A stretch of DNA of 59,851 nucleotides from an uncultured Clostridia bacterium (GCA_949745595.1 CATJWN010000025.1:1-59851); one strand, 5' to 3'; counted from the stretch's first letter, positions 1 through 8,071 are shown. Numbers and translations are program-made. Notes: generated from the sequence alone by a model not told the origin.

Positions 1-231
1 AGTAATATAAGTCAAATACCTCATAAAATCATCATAAAGAAGATCAAGTTGTTTTTCTACATAAGTTCTATTCTGCTTAGGAATATTTTTTAAAATATTT
101 TCTCTAAAATTATCAAATTTAATTTCATTTTCTCTATCCTGTCTATCTGCATAACACAAATAAATTTCTTCTCTAAAATCAAACCATTCTTTTAAAATAT
201 CATTTTCATTTACTTCTCTAAAATTCACCAT
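1..231 (-). CDS. Hypothetical protein, N-terminal 77 residues only (runs off window)
   Basis: The reverse strand opens with ATG at 229-231, preceded by a good GGAGG site that lies in the short gap after the stop of the TnpV gene. The reading frame stays open to the window edge, so only the first 77 residues are visible. They are charged and helical, begin MVNFREVNEND and have no recognisable motif or membrane segment. The 12-base gap to tnpV implies co-transcription with it. I do not recognise the family; an accessory gene of the same mobile element is the likeliest role, by position only. Confidence 0.6.
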   Translation of the reverse strand, partial: MVNFREVNENDILKEWFDFREEIYLCYADRQDRENEIKFDNFRENILKNIPKQNRTYVEKQLDLLYDDFMRYLTYIT

Positions 232-243
232 ATTCAATTCCTC

Positions 244-597
244 CTACACATATAAAATATCATTAAAAACAATTTCTTCAGCTCTATTTTTAATATTATT
301 CATAGCTTGAACCCACTCCATCTGATGATGTTCTTTTAAATTTTCATTAACATCTTCTTGCTCAGCAAATTGTTTTACAAGCTGATTTACTTTATCAGTA
401 GCACTTTTATCTATCTCGATTAAATGTTGCTTTAAAGTACCATTTATAAGCAATTCAGTATATAAGCCTTTTTTATGTTCTTTAACAAAATTTAATCTTA
501 AGCGACCATATTTTCCAATAGATTTTTCAGGTTGCTTAGGCAAATATAGATTAGGAATTAAATAATCTCCTTCTCTGTGATAAGTAATTTCATTCAT
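244..597 (-). CDS. tnpV: TnpV-family transposon-encoded protein
   Basis: The protein of about 117 residues matches the TnpV family carried by Tn4451-like and related clostridial elements. It has the diagnostic N-terminal pattern YHREGDYLIPNLYLP, a basic central segment and the C-terminal run EWVQAMNNIKNRAEEIV. I chose the ATG at 597 because a GGAGG site lies 8 bases upstream; the earlier in-frame ATG at 612 would overlap that site. TnpV accompanies large serine recombinases in such elements, but its biochemical role is not established. No recombinase is visible here, so this is either one end of a larger element continuing to the left or a remnant. Confidence 0.85.
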   Translation of the reverse strand: MNEITYHREGDYLIPNLYLPKQPEKSIGKYGRLRLNFVKEHKKGLYTELLINGTLKQHLIEIDKSATDKVNQLVKQFAEQEDVNENLKEHHQMEWVQAMNNIKNRAEEIVFNDILYV

Positions 598-630
598 TTT
601 CAAAACCTCCAAATTATAAAAAATTTAAAA

Positions 631-707
631 TGTCCCCAATTTGCAAATGCTATTTTGAACCTCTTGTGCGACAAGACTTTCCAAAACCTGGGGACACGAT
701 GGGGACA
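631..707. repeat. Inverted repeat TGTCCCCA / TGGGGACA with internal palindrome
   Basis: TGTCCCCA at 631-638 is matched by its exact complement TGGGGACA at 689-696 and again at 700-707. Between them, CTTGT-GCG-ACAAG (663-675) is a short palindrome. The block lies directly upstream of tnpV and is more GC-rich than its surroundings. It could be an operator for the leftward genes or a recombinase-recognised end of the element; the sequence alone does not decide. From 710 to about 960 I see no gene. Confidence 0.5.
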
Positions 708-966
708 AAAACACCCAAAAATGACCTAAAAACGCACAAAAGTTCTTTAAATTAAAATAGCTACAAACGTTGATATTTAGATAAAAATTTAACTTTTCAT
801 TAAATTACAAAAAATGCTGCTTAAATTCTCATAACCCGAAGGTTTTAATTTATACTAATGTAAAAAATACGTATATTGGAATAATTTAAATTTTATGATA
901 TAATCATGAAAAATAAGTTAGTAGTTATATCAGTTTTGCTAACAAATTAGAGTTTCGTAAGTGATA

Positions 967-1265
967 ATGTATAGTAACGAGTTCAAAAAAGAGTTGATAG
1001 ATGATTATAATTTGATTTTATATTGAGAGGTTATTAAATAGAAAATTTTCTTATCTGGAAAACGAATGGATAAAAGAAAAAACAAATTAAATATTTACCA
1101 GAGATCAAAGATGAGAATATAGACGAAAATTGAAATGAAAAATATATCGAAGCAAAAACTACAAAATGGGGATTGAATAATGTTTTTCATATTTCTGAAA
1201 AAGATGCTGTAAAAAGAGATAAATTACAAGCCGATAATCATACATGTAGAATAGGTGGGAAATAA
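967..1265 (+). pseudogene. Decayed gene, remnant resembling a DUF3883-like C-terminus
   Basis: Coding-like segments in different frames are interrupted by stops. They start with MYSNEFKKELIDDYNLILY (967-1026). A frame from about 1080 to 1265 then reads KYLPEIKDENIDEN, a stop, and NEKYIEAKTTKWG followed by VFHISEKDAVKRDKLQADN. The IEAKTTK...HISEKDA pattern resembles the restriction-endonuclease-like C-terminal fold of DUF3883 proteins. No CGG is present, so the breaks are not of the kind seen at 42-55 kb. I read it as a dead gene beside the mobile-element remnant. The family assignment is tentative. Confidence 0.4.
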
Positions 1266-1348
1266 TTAAAAAAAGAAAAGATTAAAGCAAAGATAGAAAA
1301 TATTAAATTTTAGGAAAAAACAATTAAATTGATGAAAGGAGGACCGAT

Positions 1349-1702
1349 ATGAAAACAATTTTTATAGAATATCCAAAATGTTCAACATGTAAGAAAGCAA
1401 AAAAATGGCTAGAAGATAATAAGGTTCAATTCATAGAAAGAAATATTGTAGAAGACACACCTACAGTAGCAGAGTTAACGGAATGGATAAAAGCAAATGG
1501 ACAAGATATAAAGAAATTCTTTAATACTAGCGGATTAAAGTATAAGGAGCTAAAATTAAAGGAAAAGTTAGTTACTATGACTGATAAAGAAAAGATAAAA
1601 TTGCTAGCTAGTGATGGTATGCTTATAAAAAGACCATTGATAGTAACTGATAAAGGCATTTCAGTAGGATTTAAAGAAGAAAATTGGAAAGAAGTGTTAT
1701 AG
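1349..1702 (+). CDS. ArsC/Spx-family glutaredoxin-like protein
   Basis: The 117-residue protein has the thioredoxin-fold layout of the ArsC/YffB/Spx family. A beta strand is followed by the CxxC motif CSTC at residues 11-14, a helix, the conserved stretch FFNTSGLKYKEL and, near the C-terminus, RPLIV. Both cysteines of the motif are present as in Spx and thiol-type ArsC homologues, while no separate distal reducing cysteines are seen. The start has an AAAGGAGG-type site. It stands alone after decayed DNA, with no arsenic genes near it, so a redox or stress-regulator role is at least as likely as arsenate reduction. Family certain; function not. Confidence 0.85.
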   Translation: MKTIFIEYPKCSTCKKAKKWLEDNKVQFIERNIVEDTPTVAELTEWIKANGQDIKKFFNTSGLKYKELKLKEKLVTMTDKEKIKLLASDGMLIKRPLIVTDKGISVGFKEENWKEVL

Positions 1703-1743
1703 AAATATTGACAATATAAAATCTTTGAAATTTGAATTATATC

Positions 1744-1773
1744 TTGATTTTATTATTTTGTGTGATATATAAT
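1744..1773 (+). promoter_or_regulatory. Probable sigma-A promoter for the DUF4177 gene
   Basis: TTGATT at 1744-1749 and TATAAT at 1768-1773 are separated by 18 bases, about 35 bases upstream of the start codon at 1809. Confidence 0.55.
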
Positions 1774-1808
1774 TGTATGTAGAACTAAAAATAAAGGAGG
1801 ATTTTATT

Positions 1809-2012
1809 ATGCAATATGTAGTATTACAAGTAGTATTGAAAGAAAAATTTATAGGAACAGGATCTGGAAACTTGACAGAATTAGAAAATGTAATTAATGA
1901 GCAAGCAGGAAAAGGTTATAAATTACATACTATCAGTACAACTTCATCTGGTAGCAAAGGTATGCTTGGAGGAGATAGAATTCAAGCAACACTTGTTTTT
2001 GAAAAAATATAA
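1809..2012 (+). CDS. DUF4177-like small protein
   Basis: This is a 67-residue soluble protein. I start it at the ATG at 1809, 6 bases after a strong AAAGGAGG; the upstream in-frame ATG at 1773 has no site. The pattern (beta strand MQYVVLQVV, helix ELENVINEQAGKGYKLHTIS, hairpin with a glycine-rich loop, last strand IQATLVFEK) matches DUF4177, a short alpha/beta family of unknown function common in Firmicutes. It is monocistronic, with its own promoter. The following 2013-2301 holds no gene I can support. Confidence 0.75.
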   Translation: MQYVVLQVVLKEKFIGTGSGNLTELENVINEQAGKGYKLHTISTTSSGSKGMLGGDRIQATLVFEKI

Positions 2013-2301
2013 AAATTTTTAATTTAAAGATTATATAATATAAAAAGTTAAGTGCAGAGTAATATTTGCTTTGTAAATATATAACATTAAAACTTGATAT
2101 GGAAATATTAATGGAGAATTCTATGAAATTTTAGAAGAGAAGTAAACCAACGGTATTTAATATTAGTAATAATGCCAAAGTACATAATATAAGGTTCAAA
2201 ATATAAGGTTCAAAGAAAAACAGCTTCAAATTCTTTTGGAATGAAGAGTTATTTTTATGTGTGTGATGAAAGAATTTATGGCGAGAGATAAATATTAATA
2301 G

Positions 2302-2330
2302 TTGACAATATGTGAAAATCATGTTAAAAT
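2302..2330 (+). promoter_or_regulatory. Sigma-A promoter for the histidine-transport operon
   Basis: A perfect TTGACA (2302-2307), 17-base spacer and TAAAAT (2325-2330) lie 34 bases before the first leader peptide. It is the obvious promoter for both attenuators and the transporter genes. Confidence 0.8.
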
Positions 2331-2364
2331 AAAATGCATAGAAATCAAAGGAGATTTATTTTTT

Positions 2365-2409
2365 ATGATAACAAATTTAAAAGGTAACAAACATCATCAT
2401 AGAAAATAG
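2365..2409 (+). CDS. Histidine leader peptide 1
   Basis: A 14-codon ORF with its own AAAGGAGA site encodes MITNLKGNKHHHRK, with three consecutive CAT histidine codons just before the end. The stop codon touches the first arm of the downstream RNA structure. Charging of tRNA-His would decide where the ribosome pauses, as in classical his-operon attenuation. It is too short to be called by ordinary gene finders. Confidence 0.85.
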   Translation: MITNLKGNKHHHRK

Positions 2410-2503
2410 CTTGTGTCGAGAATTTAGGCACAGGCTCATTATGATGCTTGTGCCTTTAGTGTTTATAGCCTTAAGGTACAAAACCTTAAGGCTATTTTTA
2501 TTT
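2408..2503 (+). promoter_or_regulatory. Transcription attenuator 1 (histidine)
   Basis: Mutually exclusive arms are visible. Arm 1 is AGCTTGTGTC (2408-2417), arm 2 GGCACAGGCT (2427-2436), arm 3 TGCTTGTGCC (2445-2454), and the terminator is AGCCTTAAGGT/ACCTTAAGGCT (2467-2477 with 2483-2493) followed by a T-rich run. Arm 2 can pair with arm 1 or arm 3, and the end of arm 3 (GTGCCTT) can pair with AAGGTAC at 2473-2479, breaking the terminator. A ribosome stalled on the His codons leaves arm 1 free, so 1:2 forms and arm 3 acts as antiterminator. A ribosome at the stop codon covers arm 1, so 2:3 forms and transcription ends. Confidence 0.85.
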
Positions 2504-2534
2504 AATAGAAAAATTATTTAAAAGGAGAAATATT

Positions 2535-2579
2535 ATGAAAAATATTTTAATAATAAATATACATCATCATAGAAAATAG
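2535..2579 (+). CDS. Histidine leader peptide 2
   Basis: A second 14-codon leader, MKNILIINIHHHRK, follows a strong AAAGGAGAA site. It ends in the same three CAT codons plus AGA AAA TAG as leader 1, while the N-terminal half differs. The conserved end with a diverged beginning indicates that the whole leader-attenuator cassette was duplicated and that selection kept only the histidine sensor and stop position. Confidence 0.85.
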   Translation: MKNILIINIHHHRK

Positions 2580-2670
2580 CTTGTGTCCAAAATTTAGGCA
2601 CAGGCTTAGAGCTGCTTGTGCCTTTAAAGTTTAAGACTTAGAGGTGCAGACCTTTAAGTCTTTTTGTTTT
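2578..2670 (+). promoter_or_regulatory. Transcription attenuator 2 (histidine)
   Basis: It has the same architecture as the first attenuator, with arms AGCTTGTGTC (2578-2587), GGCACAGGCT (2597-2606) and TGCTTGTGCC (2613-2622). The terminator pairs AGACTTAGAGGT (2634-2645) with ACCTTTAAGTCT (2650-2661) before a T run. The terminator arms differ in sequence from copy 1 but keep the compensating ability to pair with arm 3. Two attenuators in series would multiply repression when histidine is plentiful. Confidence 0.85.
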
Positions 2671-2770
2671 TAGTAATTACTATTAAATACAGCCTTGGCA
2701 ATTTTATAAAATTTGAAATTCTATTAAATAAAAAACTTTGATAAAAATAAAATTTTAGGAGGATTTAAAA

Positions 2771-3565
2771 ATGAACAAAAAAATAATGATTTTAGGTGTA
2801 ATTGTGATTATAGGGATAATTGCAGGATTAATGTTTTTTAGAGCAGACAAAGGAGGAAAAGAAGAAAATACTTTAGTAATGGGGTTAGATGATAGCTTTC
2901 CACCAATGGGATTTAGAAATGAAAATAATGAAATAGTAGGATTTGACATAGATGTGGCTCAAGCGGTATGTGATAGATTAGGAATGGAGCTAAAACTTCA
3001 ACAAATATCATGGGCTGCAAAAGAACAAGAATTAAATTCTGGAAATATAGATTGTATATGGAATGGTTTTGCGCTTAACGAAGAAAGAGCAGCAACTATG
3101 AATTTGACAGATCCTTATATAAAAGGAGAGCTATATTTTATATTGAAAAATGATAGTAAGATAAAAGATCAAGAAGAATTAAGAGGAAAGAAAGTTGGAG
3201 TGCAAGCAGGTTCTGTGCAACAATCAGATTTAGAACAATCAGATTTAGGAAAAGATTTGGAAATAGTACAATATAGTGATTTTCTAACAGCTTTTATGGA
3301 CTTAGAAACAGGTGGTATTGATGCTGTATGTGCTTCAAGCTTAATAGGAAATTATTTGATTACTTCAAAAAATAAAGATTTTATAACAATGGATTCAAGA
3401 GATATATCAACATCAAGAGGTTGTGTAATAGCTTTTAAATTAGGTAATGACGAGCTAAAAGATAAAATTCAAAATACTTTATACGAGTTAAAGAAAGATG
3501 GAACATTAAAAGAAATATCTGAAAAATGGTTTGGAAAAGATATGATACTAGTAAAGGAGAAGTAA
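2771..3565 (+). CDS. Polar amino-acid ABC transporter substrate-binding protein (probably histidine)
   Basis: This 264-residue family-3 solute-binding protein has an N-terminal hydrophobic anchor (residues 4-22) with no lipobox cysteine, so it is probably tethered by the uncleaved segment. The mature part begins LVMGLDDSFPPMGFRNE, continues with IVGFDIDVAQAV, and has the second-lobe pattern LRGKKVGVQAGS, as in GlnH/HisJ-type proteins. It is the first gene after the tandem histidine attenuators and is followed 3 bases later by the permease. The binding specificity is inferred from the leaders and from the fused Xaa-His dipeptidase downstream, not from binding-site residues. Confidence 0.88.
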   Translation: MNKKIMILGVIVIIGIIAGLMFFRADKGGKEENTLVMGLDDSFPPMGFRNENNEIVGFDIDVAQAVCDRLGMELKLQQISWAAKEQELNSGNIDCIWNGFALNEERAATMNLTDPYIKGELYFILKNDSKIKDQEELRGKKVGVQAGSVQQSDLEQSDLGKDLEIVQYSDFLTAFMDLETGGIDAVCASSLIGNYLITSKNKDFITMDSRDISTSRGCVIAFKLGNDELKDKIQNTLYELKKDGTLKEISEKWFGKDMILVKEK

Positions 3566-3568
3566 TTT

Positions 3569-4219
3569 ATGGGAATTGACGAAACAATAAATGTAACTAA
3601 AATTTTGTTTTCTGGCATTGGAGTAAGTTTGAAAATATTTGTATTAACATTAATATTTTCTCTACCACTTGGAGTTATTGTAGCTTTAGCAAGAAACTCA
3701 AAATTAAAACTAATTTCAACTATTACAAAAGCGTATATTTTATTAATAAGAGGAACACCAATAATGTTACAAATAATATTTGTATACTTTGCACCATATT
3801 ATATATTTAATATGACTTATGATAGGTTTACAGCTATAATAGTGGCATTTGTGATAAATTATGCAGCATATTTTTCTGAAATATTTCGCAGTGGAATAAA
3901 TAGTATTTCGCAAGGACAAAGAGAAGCTGCATATACTTTAGGATTTGATAAATTTCAGACCTTTTTCTTAATAATCTTACCACAAGTAATAAAAGTAGTA
4001 TTGCCACCTATTTCTAACGAGGTAATTTCTCTTTTGAAAACTACATCTTTAGCACAGATAATAGGTGTTACAGAAATGTTTGCATTAGCGCAAAAACAAG
4101 CTAGTTATAATTTCTCTGTTATACCATTATGTATAGCGGGAGTATATTATTTAATTTTAGTTTTCGTGATATCAATAGTATTTAGCAAATTAGAAAAGAA
4201 ATTAGATTACTATAATTAA
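3569..4219 (+). CDS. Amino-acid ABC transporter permease (HisM/GlnP type)
   Basis: The 216-residue membrane protein has about five membrane segments and the polar-amino-acid permease signature RGTPIMLQIIFVYFAP near residue 65. The cytoplasmic EAA loop (SQGQREAAYTLGFDKFQTF) contacts the ATPase. Its length is typical for the family. It sits between the binding protein and the ATPase with gaps of 3 and 17 bases. Only one permease gene is present, so the transporter probably uses a homodimer. Confidence 0.9.
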   Translation: MGIDETINVTKILFSGIGVSLKIFVLTLIFSLPLGVIVALARNSKLKLISTITKAYILLIRGTPIMLQIIFVYFAPYYIFNMTYDRFTAIIVAFVINYAAYFSEIFRSGINSISQGQREAAYTLGFDKFQTFFLIILPQVIKVVLPPISNEVISLLKTTSLAQIIGVTEMFALAQKQASYNFSVIPLCIAGVYYLILVFVISIVFSKLEKKLDYYN

Positions 4220-4236
4220 ATGAATAGGAGGAGAAT

Positions 4237-6426
4237 ATGAATGTATTAGAAGTAAAACAAGTATCTAAAAAATATGGCAAATTAGATGTTATAAAAGATA
4301 TTTCATTGGAAGTAAAAGAGGGAGAAACTTTGGTAATATTGGGTCCTTCAGGATCAGGTAAATCTACTTTGCTTAGATGTATAAATAATTTAGAGAAAAT
4401 TAATTCAGGAAATATAATTATAAATGGTGAAGAAATGATTAAAGAATATAAATCATCTAAACCTATTTATAATAATAAAGAAATTTTAAATAAAATAAAC
4501 TTGTCAACAGGTATGGTTTTTCAAGATTTCAATTTATTTCCACACTTATCTGTAAAAGAAAATATAACTCAAGCTCTAATATCAGTACTAAAAAAAGATA
4601 AATTAGAAGCAGATGGAATTGCTTATGGATTATTGAAAAAAATGGATTTAATTAGTAAGGCTAATTCATATCCTTGCGATTTATCTGGTGGGCAAAAACA
4701 GAGAGTATCAATAGCTAGATGTTTAGCAATAAATCCTAAAATAATTTGTATGGATGAACCAACAAGTGCTTTAGATCCAGAATTAGTAGGTGAAGTTTTA
4801 AAAGTTATAAAAGATTTAGCAAAAGAAAAAAGAACAATGATAATAGTTACACATGAGATAAAGTTTGCAGAAGAGGTTGCAGACAGAGTTATTTTTATGG
4901 ATGAAGGGAAGATTATTGAAGAGGGAAGTCCGAGTCAAGTAATAGAGAATCCCAAAAAGGAAAGAACTAGAGAGTTTTTAAAAAGGTATATTAATATAAA
5001 GGAGGATAAAATGGAGAAATTAAATAGTAATGAAGTTGAACCAAAAAAAGTTATAAAGTTTTTTGAAGAAATAAGCGAAATTCCAAGAGAATCTGGCAAT
5101 GAGGAAGGAATAAAAAATTATCTAATAAAGTTTGCTAAGGAAAGAAATTTGGAAGTTTATGAAGATAAAGATTACAATGTAATAATAAAAAAAGAAGCAG
5201 CAAAAGGAAAAGAAAACAATGAGCCGATTGCACTTCAAGCCCATACTGATATGGTATGTGAAAAAAGAGCGGATATAAGACATGATTTTGAAGAAGATCC
5301 AATTATATTATATAAAGATGGTGATTATATAAGGGCTAATGGCACAACTTTAGGAGCTGATAATGGAATAGGAGTTGCTCAAATATTAGCTTTACTAGAT
5401 TCACAAGATATGAAAACACCAAAATTAGAAGCAATATTTACAGTACAAGAAGAAAGTACAATGATAGGTGCAATTAATATTGATTTAAGTAAGTTACAAA
5501 GTAAAAAAATAATATCTTTAGATGGAGGAAGAGAAGGCAAAATATTAGTAGGCTCTGCTAATTGTTTAGAATGGAAATCAAGATTAGAAAAAGAATATAT
5601 TAGTGTTCCAGAAGAATATACTAGATATGAATTAAAATATGATAATTTTAAAGGTGGTCATTCAGGTGGAAATATTGGTGATATAAAAAGAGGAAATCCA
5701 ATAAAATTAGGAATTAGTATATTAAAAAAGATAGAAGATGTTTACATTGAAGAAGTATTTGGAGGAAGTCAAGTTAATGTTATTCCTAGAGATTTTGATA
5801 TAAAATTTTATACTAAACCATCTAAATTGCTAGAAATAGAAAATTTAATTAATGAACAAAAAGAATTCTATGGAAAAGTAAATATTGAGATAAAAGAAAT
5901 TGCAAAAGGAGAAAGGTGTTTTTCTGAAAAGCTTACAAATAGAATAATAGATTTTATTTATAATTATGAAAACGGAGCATTAGAATATGTAAATAATAAT
6001 GTTATATTATCTTGCAATATGGCAGAAATAAAAGAAGATGAGAACTATGTAAATATAGGATATTCAACTAGAGCCAATAACTTAAGTTTAAGAAATAAAT
6101 ATTTAGAAAGATTAGATAAACTAGTTAAAAAGAATGGATTAGAAATATTTTGGAGCCAAGAATTAAAAGGAGTAGAACAGGATATAAATAATGATTTAAT
6201 TTTGAAATGTAATGAGATTTATAAAAAAATATATAGTAGAAATTTAGAGAAAATGATCACACAAGGAGTTGTAGAAGGTGGATTTTTCCTAAGCAAAGTA
6301 AATGACTTACAATATGTTTGTATTGGACCAAATACTGAAGATGTACACAGCCCAAATGAAAGAGTTTCAATTACTTCACTTAAAAATACTTATGAATATT
6401 TACAAGAATTATTGATTTCTTTTTAA
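4237..6426 (+). CDS. Continuous ORF: amino-acid ABC ATPase joined to Xaa-His dipeptidase (PepD-like)
   Basis: The 729-codon frame joins two enzymes. Residues 1-about 245 are a polar-amino-acid ABC ATPase with Walker A GPSGSGKST (36-44), signature LSGGQ (149-153), Walker B with D173-E174 and H-loop H206. Residues 259-729 are an M20 aminoacyl-histidine dipeptidase with metal and catalytic residues HTD (H336, D338), D375 in LGADNG, the E405-E406 pair, D429 and H704 in VHSPNE. At the junction, AAAGGAGG (4998-5005) stands 5 bases before an in-frame ATG (5011). The dipeptidase can therefore also be made alone from an internal start. The ATPase lacks its own stop codon: either a true fusion or a stop lost between two overlapping genes. 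Function: import and hydrolysis of histidine-containing peptides, or histidine release and uptake. Confidence 0.9.
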   Translation: MNVLEVKQVSKKYGKLDVIKDISLEVKEGETLVILGPSGSGKSTLLRCINNLEKINSGNIIINGEEMIKEYKSSKPIYNNKEILNKINLSTGMVFQDFNLFPHLSVKENITQALISVLKKDKLEADGIAYGLLKKMDLISKANSYPCDLSGGQKQRVSIARCLAINPKIICMDEPTSALDPELVGEVLKVIKDLAKEKRTMIIVTHEIKFAEEVADRVIFMDEGKIIEEGSPSQVIENPKKERTREFLKRYINIKEDKMEKLNSNEVEPKKVIKFFEEISEIPRESGNEEGIKNYLIKFAKERNLEVYEDKDYNVIIKKEAAKGKENNEPIALQAHTDMVCEKRADIRHDFEEDPIILYKDGDYIRANGTTLGADNGIGVAQILALLDSQDMKTPKLEAIFTVQEESTMIGAINIDLSKLQSKKIISLDGGREGKILVGSANCLEWKSRLEKEYISVPEEYTRYELKYDNFKGGHSGGNIGDIKRGNPIKLGISILKKIEDVYIEEVFGGSQVNVIPRDFDIKFYTKPSKLLEIENLINEQKEFYGKVNIEIKEIAKGERCFSEKLTNRIIDFIYNYENGALEYVNNNVILSCNMAEIKEDENYVNIGYSTRANNLSLRNKYLERLDKLVKKNGLEIFWSQELKGVEQDINNDLILKCNEIYKKIYSRNLEKMITQGVVEGGFFLSKVNDLQYVCIGPNTEDVHSPNERVSITSLKNTYEYLQELLISF

Positions 6427-6443
6427 CTTTATTGAATGATATA

Positions 6444-6472
6444 TTGACAAACAAAACTTATTAATATAGCAT
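6444..6472 (+). promoter_or_regulatory. Probable promoter of the cysteine-synthase-like gene
   Basis: TTGACA at 6444-6449, a 17-base spacer and TAGCAT at 6467-6472. The -10 is weak, but the -35 is perfect and placed about 65 bases before the start codon. Confidence 0.5.
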
Positions 6473-6513
6473 AAAATAATTATCATAAATAAGTTAAGAT
6501 AGAGGAGGAATAA

Positions 6514-7479
6514 ATGAGCATAAAGGTAGGAAATACACCAATGATAAAAATAAAATATATGTATAACGAAAAAGAAAGTTATATCTATACTAAGTTAGAA
6601 TCATATAACATATCAGGCAGTATAAAAGATAGAGTAGCATATTATATGTTAAATAAAGCGTATGAAGAGGGAAAATTAAAAAAAGGCATGGAAATTGTTG
6701 AGGCGACTAGTGGAAATACGGGAATATCACTTGCAGCAATTGGAAGAGCCATGGGAAATCCATCACATATATTTATGCCAGATTGGGTAAGTAAAGAAAG
6801 ATTAAATTTAATGAAAATGTACGGAGCGAAAGTAACGTTAGTATCAAGAGAAGAAGGAGGATTCAAAAAAGCAATTTCTTTAGCGGAAGAATATGCAAAG
6901 GAAAATAAAGCATTTTTAGCAAACCAGTTTTCAAACCAGTATAATGTGTTAGCACATTATGAAACAACTGCTAAAGAAATTATAGATACTTTAGGAGATC
7001 AGATTGGAGGATTTGTATCAGGAATAGGAACAGGCGGTACTTTGATAGGTACAGCAAAAAGACTTAAAGAGTTTGATAAAAATATAAAAATATATGCAAT
7101 GGAACCAGATAAGATGCCAATGTTATCTAAAAATAAAATAATAGCTAGTCATAAAATAGAAGGGATAGGGGACGACTTTATTCCAGATATTGTAGATAAA
7201 ACTTTAATTGACGAAATAATAATAGTAGATGATGATGATAGTATAAACATGTCAAGAAAAATAGCGCTGGAACTTGGAATAGGAGTTGGAATATCATCAG
7301 GAGCAAACATGCTTGCAAGTGTAATAGCTAAGGAAAATAATAGCAAAGCAATTGTAACAGTATTTGCTGATGACAATAAAAAATATATATCTACTGATTT
7401 AAGTAAACAGGTAGATAAAAATTCCAGATTCATTTCAAATCAAATAGAATTATTAAATTATGAATTTTTAAATATCTAA
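6514..7479 (+). CDS. Cysteine synthase-like PLP-dependent enzyme (fold type II)
   Basis: The 321-residue protein has the O-acetylserine sulfhydrylase layout. NISGSIKDR near residues 32-40 supplies the PLP lysine, EATSGNTGISLA binds the substrate, GIGTGGTLIGTAKRLKE binds the phosphate, and GIGVGISSGANM supplies the PLP N1 serine. The start has GAGGAGG. An extension after FADDNKKYISTDL replaces the usual CysK C-terminus, so a related activity (cystathionine beta-synthase-like or O-phosphoserine-dependent) cannot be excluded. It has its own promoter and may belong to the amino-acid acquisition region before it. Confidence 0.85.
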   Translation: MSIKVGNTPMIKIKYMYNEKESYIYTKLESYNISGSIKDRVAYYMLNKAYEEGKLKKGMEIVEATSGNTGISLAAIGRAMGNPSHIFMPDWVSKERLNLMKMYGAKVTLVSREEGGFKKAISLAEEYAKENKAFLANQFSNQYNVLAHYETTAKEIIDTLGDQIGGFVSGIGTGGTLIGTAKRLKEFDKNIKIYAMEPDKMPMLSKNKIIASHKIEGIGDDFIPDIVDKTLIDEIIIVDDDDSINMSRKIALELGIGVGISSGANMLASVIAKENNSKAIVTVFADDNKKYISTDLSKQVDKNSRFISNQIELLNYEFLNI

Positions 7480-7617
7480 ATTAAAGAAATTTCATATTTA
7501 CAATTATTGATATAAATTGAGAAGAATAGATACTTTTTATAACGGATTTTCGTAAAAAAATCCAAAAAACTATTTACAAAAAAATAAAGATATGCTAAGA
7601 TTAGAATATCGAACAAA

Positions 7618-7627
7618 GTACATGTAC
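7618..7627. promoter_or_regulatory. Palindrome GTACATGTAC upstream of pilin promoter
   Basis: A perfect 10-bp palindrome lies 8 bases before the -35 box of the first pilin gene, placed where an activator or repressor dimer could bind. I see no second copy at the other two pilin promoters. Confidence 0.35.
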
Positions 7628-7635
7628 ACAATATA

Positions 7636-7664
7636 TTGAAAAAAATGTAAGAATATGATATAAT
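7636..7664 (+). promoter_or_regulatory. Promoter P1 of the secretion locus (major pilin)
   Basis: TTGAAA (7636-7641), exactly 17 bases, TATAAT (7659-7664), 35 bases before the start codon. It has the same boxes and spacing as the promoters at 8168 and 9976. Confidence 0.8.
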
Positions 7665-7699
7665 TAGTGTAGTGTAGAGAGAAGAAGGAGGATTTTGTT

Positions 7700-8071
7700 A
7701 TGATAAAGAAAGTTATGAAAATAGTAGCAGTTTTGTTAGCAGTAGCTGTAGTAGCATCTTTAGCAGTTAGCGTATCTGCAACAGATATCGATTTAAATCA
7801 ATTTAATGGTATGACAGATTCATCTGGTGCAAGTACAAGTGTTACAAAAATTATTGGTGCTTTAATTAACATCATTCAAATTATCGGTAGCGGTGTTGCT
7901 ATCATTATGTTAATTGTTTTAGCTATCAAATACATTTCTGCAGCTCCTGGTGATAAAGCAGATATCAAAAAACATGCTGTTGTATACGTAGTAGGTGCTA
8001 TCGTATTATTCGCAGCAACAGGTATCTTACAAATCATCAAAAACTTTTCTACAAATGTTAATGCTGCTTAG
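7700..8071 (+). CDS. VirB2/TrbC-like pilin 1, probable major subunit
   Basis: The 123-residue protein has a cleavable signal peptide (to about SVSA at residue 27), a short polar segment, then two hydrophobic helices. These flank the small loop SAAPGDKADIKKHAV, as in TrbC/VirB2 conjugation pilins. The gene uses many ATC isoleucine codons and GGT/GCT codons, unlike its neighbours, which use ATA and ATT; this is a mark of very high expression. It has its own promoter and is followed by a strong terminator, so it can be made in excess over the rest of the locus. It is probably the main filament or channel subunit. Confidence 0.85.
   Translation: MIKKVMKIVAVLLAVAVVASLAVSVSATDIDLNQFNGMTDSSGASTSVTKIIGALINIIQIIGSGVAIIMLIVLAIKYISAAPGDKADIKKHAVVYVVGAIVLFAATGILQIIKNFSTNVNAA

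Noticed and set aside
2131..2322. Reverse-strand ORF of 63 codons
   Set aside because: Overlaps the transporter promoter, composition is Phe/Leu/Ile shadow-like and no ribosome site is present.
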